This document shows positions 1 to 7,287 of a stretch of 10,438 nucleotides of DNA, piece by piece. The first letter of the stretch is position 1. Each line of letters starts with the position of its first letter. The stretch spans positions 1 through 10,438 of the forward strand of contig CAMWOF010000058.1 in NCBI GenBank assembly GCA_947175805.1, written 5' to 3'. The DNA is from an uncultured Clostridiaceae bacterium. GTDB lineage: Bacteria; Bacillota; Clostridia; Lachnospirales; Lachnospiraceae. The translations under genes and the position numbers were made by a program. Below the pieces are notes generated by a model. It worked only from the letters and a program-made list of their open reading frames with translations. It ran no database searches and was not told where the DNA came from.

Positions 1-33
1 TATTTTTAAAATACACTTTTGATTTCTAATAAT

Positions 34-38
34 GGGAG
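34..38 (+). promoter_or_regulatory. Ribosome binding site that decides the kinase start
   Basis: GGGAG at this place lies 8 bases before the ATG at 47. An earlier in-frame ATG at 32 overlaps this site and has only AT-rich sequence before it, so 47 is the better start. The resulting N-terminus (MYVLDKIHSKRW followed by a hydrophobic stretch) has a good signal-anchor shape. Confidence 0.6.
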
Positions 39-46
39 TCACAATT

Positions 47-3000
47 ATGTATGTCTTAGATAAAATACATAGCAAAAGATGGATGGCAGCATTAATATGT
101 CTTTTTCTTGTTTTATTTGATTTCATGCCAGTAAATGCATCTAATACAAGTGTGTCAGATGAGGAAGCTAATGAGAGGGTAAAGGCAGGCATTTTCTATT
201 TTGATGGTTATCATACAGAGGATGAGGCGGGAAATCTGTCCGGATATGGCATTGAGATTTTACAGATGATTTCCCAATATTCGCATCTGAATTTTGATTA
301 TGTCGGATATGACAAATCGTGGAATGATATGCTTGACATGTTAGAAAATGGTGAGATTGACATGGTTTCATCTGCAAGGAAAACTCCAGAGCGTGAAAAC
401 CAATTTGCTTTTTCATATCCGATTGGGCGCAACAGCACGATTCTTTCTGTGTTAACCGATAACACGAAATATCACAGTGGGGACTACGGAACCTATGATG
501 GGATGTGCATCGGTTTGGTTGCGGGAAGCAGCCAGAATGACCAACTGGCGGAGTTTGCCGAAGAGAAGAATTTTTCCTACAGTACAAAAGAATATGAAGA
601 TTCACAGCAGCTTGCAGATGCTTTGAAGGATGGCAGTATTGATGCAATCCTCTCCAGCAATCTGAGAAAGGCGGAAAATGAAAGAACGCTGGATACGCTA
701 CAGACGGAGAATTTCTATGTGATTGTGCGAAAAGAAGACAAAAAACTGCTGCAGGAAATCAACTATGCCATTGAGCAGATGGATATCAATGAGGGAGACT
801 GGAGCAATGCGTTGTTTTTTAAATATTATGGGCAAGTCTACTCCTCTGAGCTTGTATTTACCGAACGCGAGAAGGCATATATGCAGGATGTTCTTGCAGG
901 GAATAAAAAAATTACAGTAACGGCGATTGGAGACAGAGCTCCTTATTCTTACGTTGAGGACGGCGAATTAAAAGGGATTATGCCGGATTATTTTGCAAAG
1001 GTTATGGAGCTTACTGGTCTGCCATATGAAATTGTTGTACCCAAAAACAGAGAGGATTATTACAATACTGCGAATACGAATGGTGTGGATATTGTTATAG
1101 ACAGAAAGACATCTGATTTGACAACGGCGGAGAATGTATACCGCGGATTTAATACAGACACCTATATGACGGTTGGTGTGTCAAAGGTGACGAGAAGTAA
1201 TTTTAAGGGCAAGATTAAGACGATTGCAGCTGCGAGCGCTCAGGGAGAAGAGCCGCTGGAAAAGGAGATCATCGGCGATGCAAAGGTATTATACTATGAC
1301 ACGAGGGACGAGGCGATTGAGGCTGTTCGGAAGGGTGATGCAGACGCTGCTTATGTATATACCTACACAGCACAGATGTTTGTGAATGACGATTTTACGG
1401 GTTCCCTGCAATACAGTGTCGTGAATGGTATGAGATTCTCATTCCAGATGTATGTCAGAGGGAATTGTGATCACGAGCTTGTGACGATACTCAACAAATG
1501 CCTGAAGCAGATGTCGGAGGACACACTCGACCAGCTGATTGCACAGTATACCTCTTATACACCGAAAGATTGGACTTTGGTGCAGTACATGCGGGCTAAT
1601 CCGCAGACAATGGCTCTGGTGATTCTGGCTATTGTTCTGGTTGCGGTTATTATTCTGGCACTGATATTGTGGGCAAGGTGGAAGGGGAGAATCCTACATG
1701 TATCTGAGGAGGCAAATAAGAAGCTGGAGGATCAGTTTGCTATTGTGCATGCACTGAGCCGTGATTATCTGAATGTTTATGCAGTGAATACCGGGGAGGG
1801 TACGGCCCGAATCGTAAAGCTGGAGGGTTATGTAACTTCCGGGCTCAAAAAAGATCCTCAGAAGGAATTTCCATATACGCCGATGGTGAAGCAGTATATT
1901 GAAGAGCGTGTTTATTCGGAGGACCACCAGATGCTTTTTGAGGCGATGTCTATTGATAAGGTGAAGGAAAAGCTTGCCTCTGATATGGAATATACGGGAA
2001 GTTATCGTATACTGGTTGATGGAACGATACATAATTATCAATTTACCTATGTTAAGGTGAAGGAAAAAAATTCGCAGGAGGGCGCTACGGTTCTCGTTGG
2101 TTTTCGTAATGTTGATGAAATTGTGCGTAAGGAACAGGAACAGAAGCAGGCCCTGTCAGAAGCGTTGGAACAGGCTCAGCATGCCAACCGTGCAAAGACT
2201 GCTTTTCTGAACAATATGTCCCACGATATCCGCACACCGATGAATGCGATAATCGGATTTACCTCATTGGCTGCAACGCATATTGACAGCAGGCAAACAG
2301 TGCGGAATTATCTGGATAAGATTATGACCGCCAGCAAGCATCTGTTGAGCCTGATTAATGATGTGCTGGATATGAGCCGGATTGAAAGTGGTAAGGTCAG
2401 TATTAATGAAGAGGAAGCGAGTCTTCCTGAAATTATGCACGACTTGAAAACGATTGTACAGTCTGATGTCAAGGCAAAACAGTTTGAATTCTATATTGAT
2501 ACGGTGGATGTGACAAATGAGACGATTATTTGTGATAAGCTTCGTCTGAATCAGGTGCTTTTGAATATTCTGAGCAATGCGATGAAATATACAAAGGCAG
2601 GCGGGACAGTCAGCGTCCGCATTATACAGACGGAAAGCGATCCGGATGGATATGCTTCATACCAATTCCGGATTAAAGATAACGGTATTGGCATGAGTGA
2701 AGAGTTTTTAAAGCACGTATTTGAGCCGTTTGAGAGGGAGCAGACTGCCACGGTAAGTGGAATTCAGGGAACTGGTCTCGGTCTTGCGATTACCAAGAAC
2801 ATCATAGATATGATGAACGGAACCGTCGAGGTGGAGAGTGAAGTGGGGAAGGGAACAGAGTTTATTGTATCCTTCCGGTTCCGCACGGTGAGTCAGACCC
2901 AAAAGACAGAGCATCTGGAGAAGCTGATGAACCTACGGGCATTGATTGTGGACGATGATGTAAATACCTGTATGAGCGTCAGCAAGATGCTTTCTTCCAT

Positions 3001-3727
3001 TGGCATGAACCCTGATTGGACAACACAGGGAAAGGAAGCGGTTGTCCGTACGCAGTTTGCGATAGAAGAAAATAAACCGTACAGCGCATATATTATTGAC
3101 TGGCTTATGCCGGATATGAATGGAATTGAGGTTGTCCGCAGAATCCGTAAGGTTATTGGGGATACGGCAACCATTATTATCCTTACTGCATATGACTGGG
3201 CTGATATTGAGGAGGAGGCAAAAGAGGCTGGCGTTACAGCTTTTTGCTCAAAACCGATTTTCCTTTCTGAGCTCCATCAGATTTTGGTGGCTCCATATAC
3301 GGAGCCGGAGATTGATGCTGAGGAGGAGTCGGAGGAGCTTTTGAAAGGTAAGAAGATACTGTTGGTGGAGGATAACGAAATCAATCAGGAAATTGCGCAG
3401 GAAATTCTGAGGAATGTGGGATTGGTGGTTGATACAGTAGGTGATGGAACAGAAGCTGTAGATACGATAAAGAATGTAGAGGCGGGTACTTATGACCTGA
3501 TTCTGATGGATATTCAGATGCCGATTATGGATGGCTATGAGGCAACACGGCAGATCCGAGCTTTGGAAGATTCTGAACGGGCATCTGTTCCGATTGTGGC
3601 GATGACGGCAAACGCCTTTGCTGAGGACAGACAGAAGGCAATGGAGGCCGGAATGAATGGTCATGTTGCAAAGCCGATTGATATATTAAAACTGATGGAT
3701 ACTTTGAAGGATATTTTAATAGATTGA
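47..3727 (+). CDS. Hybrid sensor histidine kinase with tandem solute-binding domains and two receiver domains
   Basis: A 1226-residue membrane sensor kinase, start chosen from the GGGAG site. Domains (residues from 47): signal/anchor helix 13-31; a first SBP_bac_3-like domain about 45-270; a second about 285-515; a membrane helix 522-542; a PAS-like region about 555-690; a coiled linker; HisKA with phospho-acceptor His726 in SHDIRTP; an HATPase with N-box Asn844, DNGIGM at 878-883 and GTGLGL at 908-913. Receiver 1 has acidic DDD at 969-971 and acceptor Asp1018 in IIDWLMPDMNG. Receiver 2 starts KKILLVEDNE at 1102 and has acceptor Asp1155 in LMDIQMPIMDG. All catalytic motifs look intact. It likely senses an extracellular small molecule and passes phosphate from His726 to the receivers. 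No HPt and no DNA-binding domain are present, so the output partner is elsewhere. Only 20 bases separate it from apt. The ligand is unknown, and both binding pockets lack part of the usual amino-acid-binding signature. Confidence 0.93.
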   Translation: MYVLDKIHSKRWMAALICLFLVLFDFMPVNASNTSVSDEEANERVKAGIFYFDGYHTEDEAGNLSGYGIEILQMISQYSHLNFDYVGYDKSWNDMLDMLENGEIDMVSSARKTPERENQFAFSYPIGRNSTILSVLTDNTKYHSGDYGTYDGMCIGLVAGSSQNDQLAEFAEEKNFSYSTKEYEDSQQLADALKDGSIDAILSSNLRKAENERTLDTLQTENFYVIVRKEDKKLLQEINYAIEQMDINEGDWSNALFFKYYGQVYSSELVFTEREKAYMQDVLAGNKKITVTAIGDRAPYSYVEDGELKGIMPDYFAKVMELTGLPYEIVVPKNREDYYNTANTNGVDIVIDRKTSDLTTAENVYRGFNTDTYMTVGVSKVTRSNFKGKIKTIAAASAQGEEPLEKEIIGDAKVLYYDTRDEAIEAVRKGDADAAYVYTYTAQMFVNDDFTGSLQYSVVNGMRFSFQMYVRGNCDHELVTILNKCLKQMSEDTLDQLIAQYTSYTPKDWTLVQYMRANPQTMALVILAIVLVAVIILALILWARWKGRILHVSEEANKKLEDQFAIVHALSRDYLNVYAVNTGEGTARIVKLEGYVTSGLKKDPQKEFPYTPMVKQYIEERVYSEDHQMLFEAMSIDKVKEKLASDMEYTGSYRILVDGTIHNYQFTYVKVKEKNSQEGATVLVGFRNVDEIVRKEQEQKQALSEALEQAQHANRAKTAFLNNMSHDIRTPMNAIIGFTSLAATHIDSRQTVRNYLDKIMTASKHLLSLINDVLDMSRIESGKVSINEEEASLPEIMHDLKTIVQSDVKAKQFEFYIDTVDVTNETIICDKLRLNQVLLNILSNAMKYTKAGGTVSVRIIQTESDPDGYASYQFRIKDNGIGMSEEFLKHVFEPFEREQTATVSGIQGTGLGLAITKNIIDMMNGTVEVESEVGKGTEFIVSFRFRTVSQTQKTEHLEKLMNLRALIVDDDVNTCMSVSKMLSSIGMNPDWTTQGKEAVVRTQFAIEENKPYSAYIIDWLMPDMNGIEVVRRIRKVIGDTATIIILTAYDWADIEEEAKEAGVTAFCSKPIFLSELHQILVAPYTEPEIDAEEESEELLKGKKILLVEDNEINQEIAQEILRNVGLVVDTVGDGTEAVDTIKNVEAGTYDLILMDIQMPIMDGYEATRQIRALEDSERASVPIVAMTANAFAEDRQKAMEAGMNGHVAKPIDILKLMDTLKDILID

Positions 3728-3731
3728 TATT

Positions 3732-3739
3732 AAGGAGGG
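3732..3739 (+). promoter_or_regulatory. Strong ribosome binding site of apt
   Basis: AAGGAGGG lies 8 bases before the ATG at 3748 and only 4 bases after the kinase stop. It fixes the apt start at 3748 rather than at an in-frame TTG at 3724 that would overlap the kinase end. The closeness suggests that apt can be translated from a transcript that also carries the kinase. Confidence 0.85.
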
Positions 3740-3747
3740 ACAAATTC

Positions 3748-4275
3748 ATGAATAAAAGCGTTGAAGATTATGTAAAAACAATCCCTGATTTTCCAGAGCC
3801 TGGCATTATGTTCCGGGATGTTACCAGTGTGGTGGAGGATCCGGAGGGCTTCCGGCTGGCAGTGGACGCACTGGACGAGCTTTTAGAGGGCGTGGAGTTT
3901 GATATGATTGTGGGAGCGGAGTCCAGAGGGTTTATTTTCGGTGCGCCTCTTGCGTATAAGCGTGGCAAGGGACTGGCGCTGATTAGGAAAAAGGGCAAGC
4001 TTCCGCGGGAGACAATCAGCAGAGAATATGAGTTGGAATACGGGACTGCTGTGATTGAATTACATACGGATACCATTAAGCCTGGGCAGAAGGTTGTATT
4101 GGTAGACGATTTAATTGCAACAGGAGGCACCATTGAAGCCGCTGCCAAGATGGTGGAACAGCTTGGAGGAGAGATTGTCAAAATTATATTTCTTATGGAG
4201 CTGGAGGGCTTGGAAGGCAGGAAACGGCTGGCGGATTATGCGGTGGAATCCGTGATTAAATATTCTGGCAAATAG
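3748..4275 (+). CDS. apt: Adenine phosphoribosyltransferase
   Basis: A cytoplasmic purine-salvage enzyme that converts adenine and PRPP into AMP and pyrophosphate. The 175-residue length matches the family (about 170-180). Visible marks are the N-terminal IPDFPEPGIMFRDVT, typical of bacterial APRT; the IVGAESRGFIFG segment, which forms part of the active site; and the PRPP-binding motif VVLVDDLIATGGT at residues 116-128. It follows the kinase by 20 bases and precedes rel by 59 bases. The apt-rel neighbourhood is conserved in Firmicutes, where recJ commonly lies upstream of apt; here that position holds the hybrid kinase. No separate promoter of good quality was found in front of apt, so it is probably read through from upstream. 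No oddity in the protein itself. Confidence 0.96.
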   Translation: MNKSVEDYVKTIPDFPEPGIMFRDVTSVVEDPEGFRLAVDALDELLEGVEFDMIVGAESRGFIFGAPLAYKRGKGLALIRKKGKLPRETISREYELEYGTAVIELHTDTIKPGQKVVLVDDLIATGGTIEAAAKMVEQLGGEIVKIIFLMELEGLEGRKRLADYAVESVIKYSGK

Positions 4276-4304
4276 TTGCATTTTTTGCTTTTTCATTTTA
4301 TACT
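4276..4304 (+). promoter_or_regulatory. Candidate sigma-A promoter of rel
   Basis: Directly after the apt stop there is TTGCAT (4276-4281), a 17-base AT-rich spacer, then TATACT (4299-4304). The -10 box matches TATAAT at five of six places; the -35 box matches TTGACA only in its first three bases. Transcription would start near 4310-4312. That would leave the ATG at 4317 almost without a leader and fits translation from the ATG at 4335. It would give rel a promoter of its own besides read-through from apt. Confidence 0.5.
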
Positions 4305-4325
4305 TAATAAACGGAAATGAAAAGT

Positions 4326-4330
4326 GGTGA
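4326..4330 (+). promoter_or_regulatory. Ribosome binding site that decides the rel start
   Basis: GGTGA pairs with the 3' part of the extended anti-Shine-Dalgarno sequence (AGGAGGTGA) and ends 4 bases before the ATG at 4335, which is the right distance for that register. The alternative in-frame ATG at 4317 has only CGGA one base before it, so 4335 is preferred. The difference is six residues. Confidence 0.5.
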
Positions 4331-4334
4331 AAGC

Positions 4335-6605
4335 ATGGAAGACAGGAATTTAGAGAATTCTTCAGAAAAGAGCATAAGCACACCGGCAGATTTCACACCG
4401 CCGGAGGAACTCTACCAGCATCTAATTGACCATATTATGACATATCACCCGTCTACGGACATCAGTATGATAGAGAAGGCGTATCACATTGCGGATGAAG
4501 CACACAGGGGACAGTTCCGCAAATCAGGGGAACCATATATCATCCATCCCCTTTGCGTAGCTATTATTCTGGCGGAGCTGGAGCTGGACAAGGAGACGAT
4601 TGTGGCCGGGATTCTACACGATGTGGTGGAGGATACGGTTATGACATCAGAGGAGATTTCTCAGGAATTTTCCCCTGAGATTGCGCTTTTGGTGGAAGGC
4701 GTTACGAAGCTGACACAGCTTAATTTCTCCCAGGATAAAATTGAGTTGCAGGCGGAGAACTTAAGAAAGATGTTCCTTGCCATGGCAAAGGATATCCGTG
4801 TGATTTTGATTAAGCTGGCAGACCGTCTGCATAATTTGCGAACCATGCAGTACCAGACACCGGTAAAGCAGATAGAAAAGTCCAGGGAGACGATGGATAT
4901 TTATGCGCCTATTGCACACCGGCTGGGCATTTCCAGAATTAAGATTGAGCTGGATGATCTGTCTATGATGTATTTGAAGCCCGATGTGTTTAAGGAGCTT
5001 ACGGAACAGATTGATGAGCGGATGACGGAGCGGGAGTCCTTCATCAAGGAGATTGTGGCCGAGGTGAACCAGCATATAGTAAATGCCGGTATCAAGGCCG
5101 AGGTGGATGGCAGGGTAAAGCATTTTTTCAGTATATACAAAAAGATGGTGAACCAGCACAAGTCCTTAGACCAGATTTATGATATTTTTGCCGTTCGCAT
5201 CAAGGTGGATTCCGTCCGTGACTGTTATGCGGCTCTGGGCATTATCCATGAGATGTATAAGCCGATACCGGGGCGATTTAAGGATTATATCGCCATGCCG
5301 AAGTCCAATATGTACCAATCGCTGCACACCACGCTGATTGGTCCGGCAGGACAGCCCTTTGAGATTCAAATTCGCACCTATGAGATGCACAGAATTGCCG
5401 AGTACGGCATCGCAGCTCACTGGAAATATAAAGAAGACGGAAGCGGCAGCACCGTGGCAGGTGAGGAGAAAAAACTGACCTGGCTGAGACAGATTTTGGA
5501 GTGGCAGAGAGACACCGATGACAACCGGGAGTTTGTCAGCGACGTCAAGACCGATTTGGACTTGTTTGCAGAGCAGGTTTACTGCTTTACGCCGGACGGT
5601 GATGTGAAGAATCTGCCCAGCGGTTCTACGCCGATAGATTTTGCCTACAGCATCCATTCGGCGGTGGGGAACCGTATGGTGGGCGCCAGGGTAAACGGGC
5701 GGCAGGTGCCGATTGAGTACGAGCTGCAAAACGGCGACCGGGTTGAGATTGTGACCTCGCAAAATTCCAAGGGACCGAGCAGGGACTGGCTGGGTATAGT
5801 AAAAAGCACCCAGGCAAAAAATAAAATAAACCAGTGGTTTAAAAAAGAATTTAAAGAGGAAAACATACAGCGGGGCAGAGAAGCTTTAGCTGCATATTGT
5901 AAGACGAAAAATTATAACTACAGTGAATATGCTAAGCCGGAATACATGCAGAAGGTAACTGCGCGTTACCGTTTTATGGATTGGGATGCCGTGCTGGCGG
6001 CAATTGGGCATGGCGGGCTCAAGGAGAGCCAGGTCATGAACCGGCTGATGGAGGAATACGAAAAGGAGCATCCGCATATTGTGACCGATGAAGAGGTTAT
6101 GGCGATGCACAATACCTCTGCGAAGGCAAAGCGCAAAAAGCCTATCACCGGCGGCGTTCGCGTAAAGGGCATTGAGGATGTGGCAGTGCGTTTTTCCAAA
6201 TGCTGTTCCCCGGTGCCGGGAGATGAAATTGTCGGTTTTATTACCAGGGGCAGGGGTATTTCTATCCACAGGACGGATTGTCCAAATCTGCTGACGTTGC
6301 CTGAGTATGAACGGGGAAGGCTGATAGAAGCGGATTGGGAGGAGCTGCCGGAGGATACAAATGAACTGTTTTCCGCAGAAATCACTATTTATGCCAATGA
6401 CAGGAAAGGCATATTATTTGATATTTCCAAGGTGTTTACTGAGTCCAATATCAATGTGTCCAGCATGAACACCAGAACCAATAAACAGGGGATGGCAACC
6501 ATTACGATTACCTTTGACATCAGGGGGATTGACCAGCTCAATTCGGCAATGTCGAAGATAAGGAATATAGAAAGTATTATTGATATCCAGAGAAATGTTG
6601 GATGA
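4335..6605 (+). CDS. relA: Bifunctional (p)ppGpp synthetase/hydrolase, long RSH protein
   Basis: A 756-residue long RelA/SpoT homologue that makes and degrades the alarmone (p)ppGpp in the stringent response, acting with ribosomes. Hydrolase domain: His57 in EAHRGQFRKSGEPYIIHP, the HDxxED motif at 95-100 (HDVVED), and IKLADRLHNLRTM. Synthetase domain: YDIFAVRIKV, then RFKD at 314-317, then PKSNMYQSLHTTL and EIQIRTYEMH. The R-x-K-D form is the one found in bifunctional enzymes, unlike the E-x-D-D of synthetase-only RelA. A TGS domain follows at about 412-472, then a helical part, a zinc-finger/CC region with Cys623-Cys624, His645 and Cys649, and a C-terminal ACT domain at about 680-756. Both catalytic halves and all regulatory domains look complete. 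Firmicute names in use are rel or relA. The start at 4335 is preferred to 4317 on the basis of its ribosome binding site and the upstream promoter candidate. Confidence 0.96.
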   Translation: MEDRNLENSSEKSISTPADFTPPEELYQHLIDHIMTYHPSTDISMIEKAYHIADEAHRGQFRKSGEPYIIHPLCVAIILAELELDKETIVAGILHDVVEDTVMTSEEISQEFSPEIALLVEGVTKLTQLNFSQDKIELQAENLRKMFLAMAKDIRVILIKLADRLHNLRTMQYQTPVKQIEKSRETMDIYAPIAHRLGISRIKIELDDLSMMYLKPDVFKELTEQIDERMTERESFIKEIVAEVNQHIVNAGIKAEVDGRVKHFFSIYKKMVNQHKSLDQIYDIFAVRIKVDSVRDCYAALGIIHEMYKPIPGRFKDYIAMPKSNMYQSLHTTLIGPAGQPFEIQIRTYEMHRIAEYGIAAHWKYKEDGSGSTVAGEEKKLTWLRQILEWQRDTDDNREFVSDVKTDLDLFAEQVYCFTPDGDVKNLPSGSTPIDFAYSIHSAVGNRMVGARVNGRQVPIEYELQNGDRVEIVTSQNSKGPSRDWLGIVKSTQAKNKINQWFKKEFKEENIQRGREALAAYCKTKNYNYSEYAKPEYMQKVTARYRFMDWDAVLAAIGHGGLKESQVMNRLMEEYEKEHPHIVTDEEVMAMHNTSAKAKRKKPITGGVRVKGIEDVAVRFSKCCSPVPGDEIVGFITRGRGISIHRTDCPNLLTLPEYERGRLIEADWEELPEDTNELFSAEITIYANDRKGILFDISKVFTESNINVSSMNTRTNKQGMATITITFDIRGIDQLNSAMSKIRNIESIIDIQRNVG

Positions 6606-6626
6606 CGGCAGTTAGCGGCTGTTGTC
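6604..6626 (+). other. Hairpin overlapping the rel stop codon
   Basis: GACGGCAG (6604-6611) can pair along its whole length with CTGTTGTC (6619-6626), giving eight pairs of which two are G-U, around a 7-base loop. It takes in the last two bases of the rel stop codon and ends two bases before the AGGAGG of the next gene. No run of T follows, so it is not a normal terminator. It may affect RNA stability or the translation of the downstream gene. The stem is modest and could be chance. Confidence 0.3.
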
Positions 6627-6628
6627 TT

Positions 6629-6634
6629 AGGAGG
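6629..6634 (+). promoter_or_regulatory. Ribosome binding site of the metallo-hydrolase gene
   Basis: A perfect AGGAGG lies 5 bases before the ATG at 6640, which fixes this start. Confidence 0.8.
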
Positions 6635-6639
6635 CGCAT

Positions 6640-7287
6640 ATGGGAGATTTGATTGTAATTACAAATGTATTGGGAAGCCTGAGCACCAATTCCTATATTG
6701 TATATCATACCGGCAGCAGGGAGGCATTGCTTTTTGACCCGCCCTCCAATGCAGATTTTATATTGAATATGCTGAAGCAGCAGGGATTGAAGCTGCAGGC
6801 AATCATGCTTACGCACGGGCATATTGACCATATGGGCGCGGTAAATGCCATAAAAAAGGCGCTGCCGGAGGTGCCTGTATATGCGGCAAGGGAGGAGCAG
6901 GAGGTATTGGGTGACATGAATATGAATCTGTCCCTCATGCTCGGTGTGCGTGAGACCGTAGAGGCAGACCGCTATCTGCGCAATGGAGAGAAGCTTACAC
7001 TTCTCGGAACGGAGATTGAGTGCAGGCTGGTGCCCGGACACACGAAGGGCGGCATGTGCTACTATTTTGCGGAGGATGGTATGGTATTTTCCGGTGACAC
7101 TCTGTTTGCAGGCAGCGTGGGACGCTCTGATTTCCCCACGGGAAGCGCAGCTACGTTGATTCGCAGCATTGAGGAACAGCTTTTTACCCTGCCGGACAAT
7201 ACAAAGGTATATTCAGGACACGGCGATGTTACGGATATCGGTACGGAAAAGCTGCACAACCCATTTTTTGGCGGTTATTTAGTATGA
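6640..7287 (+). CDS. Metallo-beta-lactamase-fold hydrolase, glyoxalase II-like
   Basis: A 215-residue cytoplasmic hydrolase of the short glyoxalase II-like group that includes YqgX and YcbL. The full binuclear metal site is visible: THGHIDH at 58-64 (His59, His61, Asp63, His64), His134 in PGHTKGG, Asp153 in FSGDTLF, and His194 in YSGHGD. The segment GSVGRSDFPTG is also typical of the group. It is too short to carry the extra C-terminal substrate domain of true glyoxalase II, so the substrate (a thioester such as S-lactoyl-thiol, or something else) cannot be read from the sequence. It lies 34 bases after rel, near where Bacillus subtilis has dtd, and its stop overlaps the hemZ start as ATGA, which suggests coupled translation. 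No signal peptide. Confidence 0.9.
   Translation: MGDLIVITNVLGSLSTNSYIVYHTGSREALLFDPPSNADFILNMLKQQGLKLQAIMLTHGHIDHMGAVNAIKKALPEVPVYAAREEQEVLGDMNMNLSLMLGVRETVEADRYLRNGEKLTLLGTEIECRLVPGHTKGGMCYYFAEDGMVFSGDTLFAGSVGRSDFPTGSAATLIRSIEEQLFTLPDNTKVYSGHGDVTDIGTEKLHNPFFGGYLV

Noticed and set aside
7..12. TAAAAT as a -10 box for the kinase gene
   Set aside because: The -35 region would lie outside the window and the stretch is simply AT-rich, so it cannot be supported.
3704..3733. TTGAAG plus TATTAA as a promoter for apt
   Set aside because: The start of transcription would fall at or beyond the apt ribosome binding site at 3732-3739, leaving no usable leader.
5166..5762. A 198-codon open frame on the minus strand inside rel
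   Set aside because: It lies wholly opposite the conserved synthetase and TGS region of Rel, has no recognised domain and is a usual antisense shadow of a coding gene. The same holds for the other minus-strand frames in the window.
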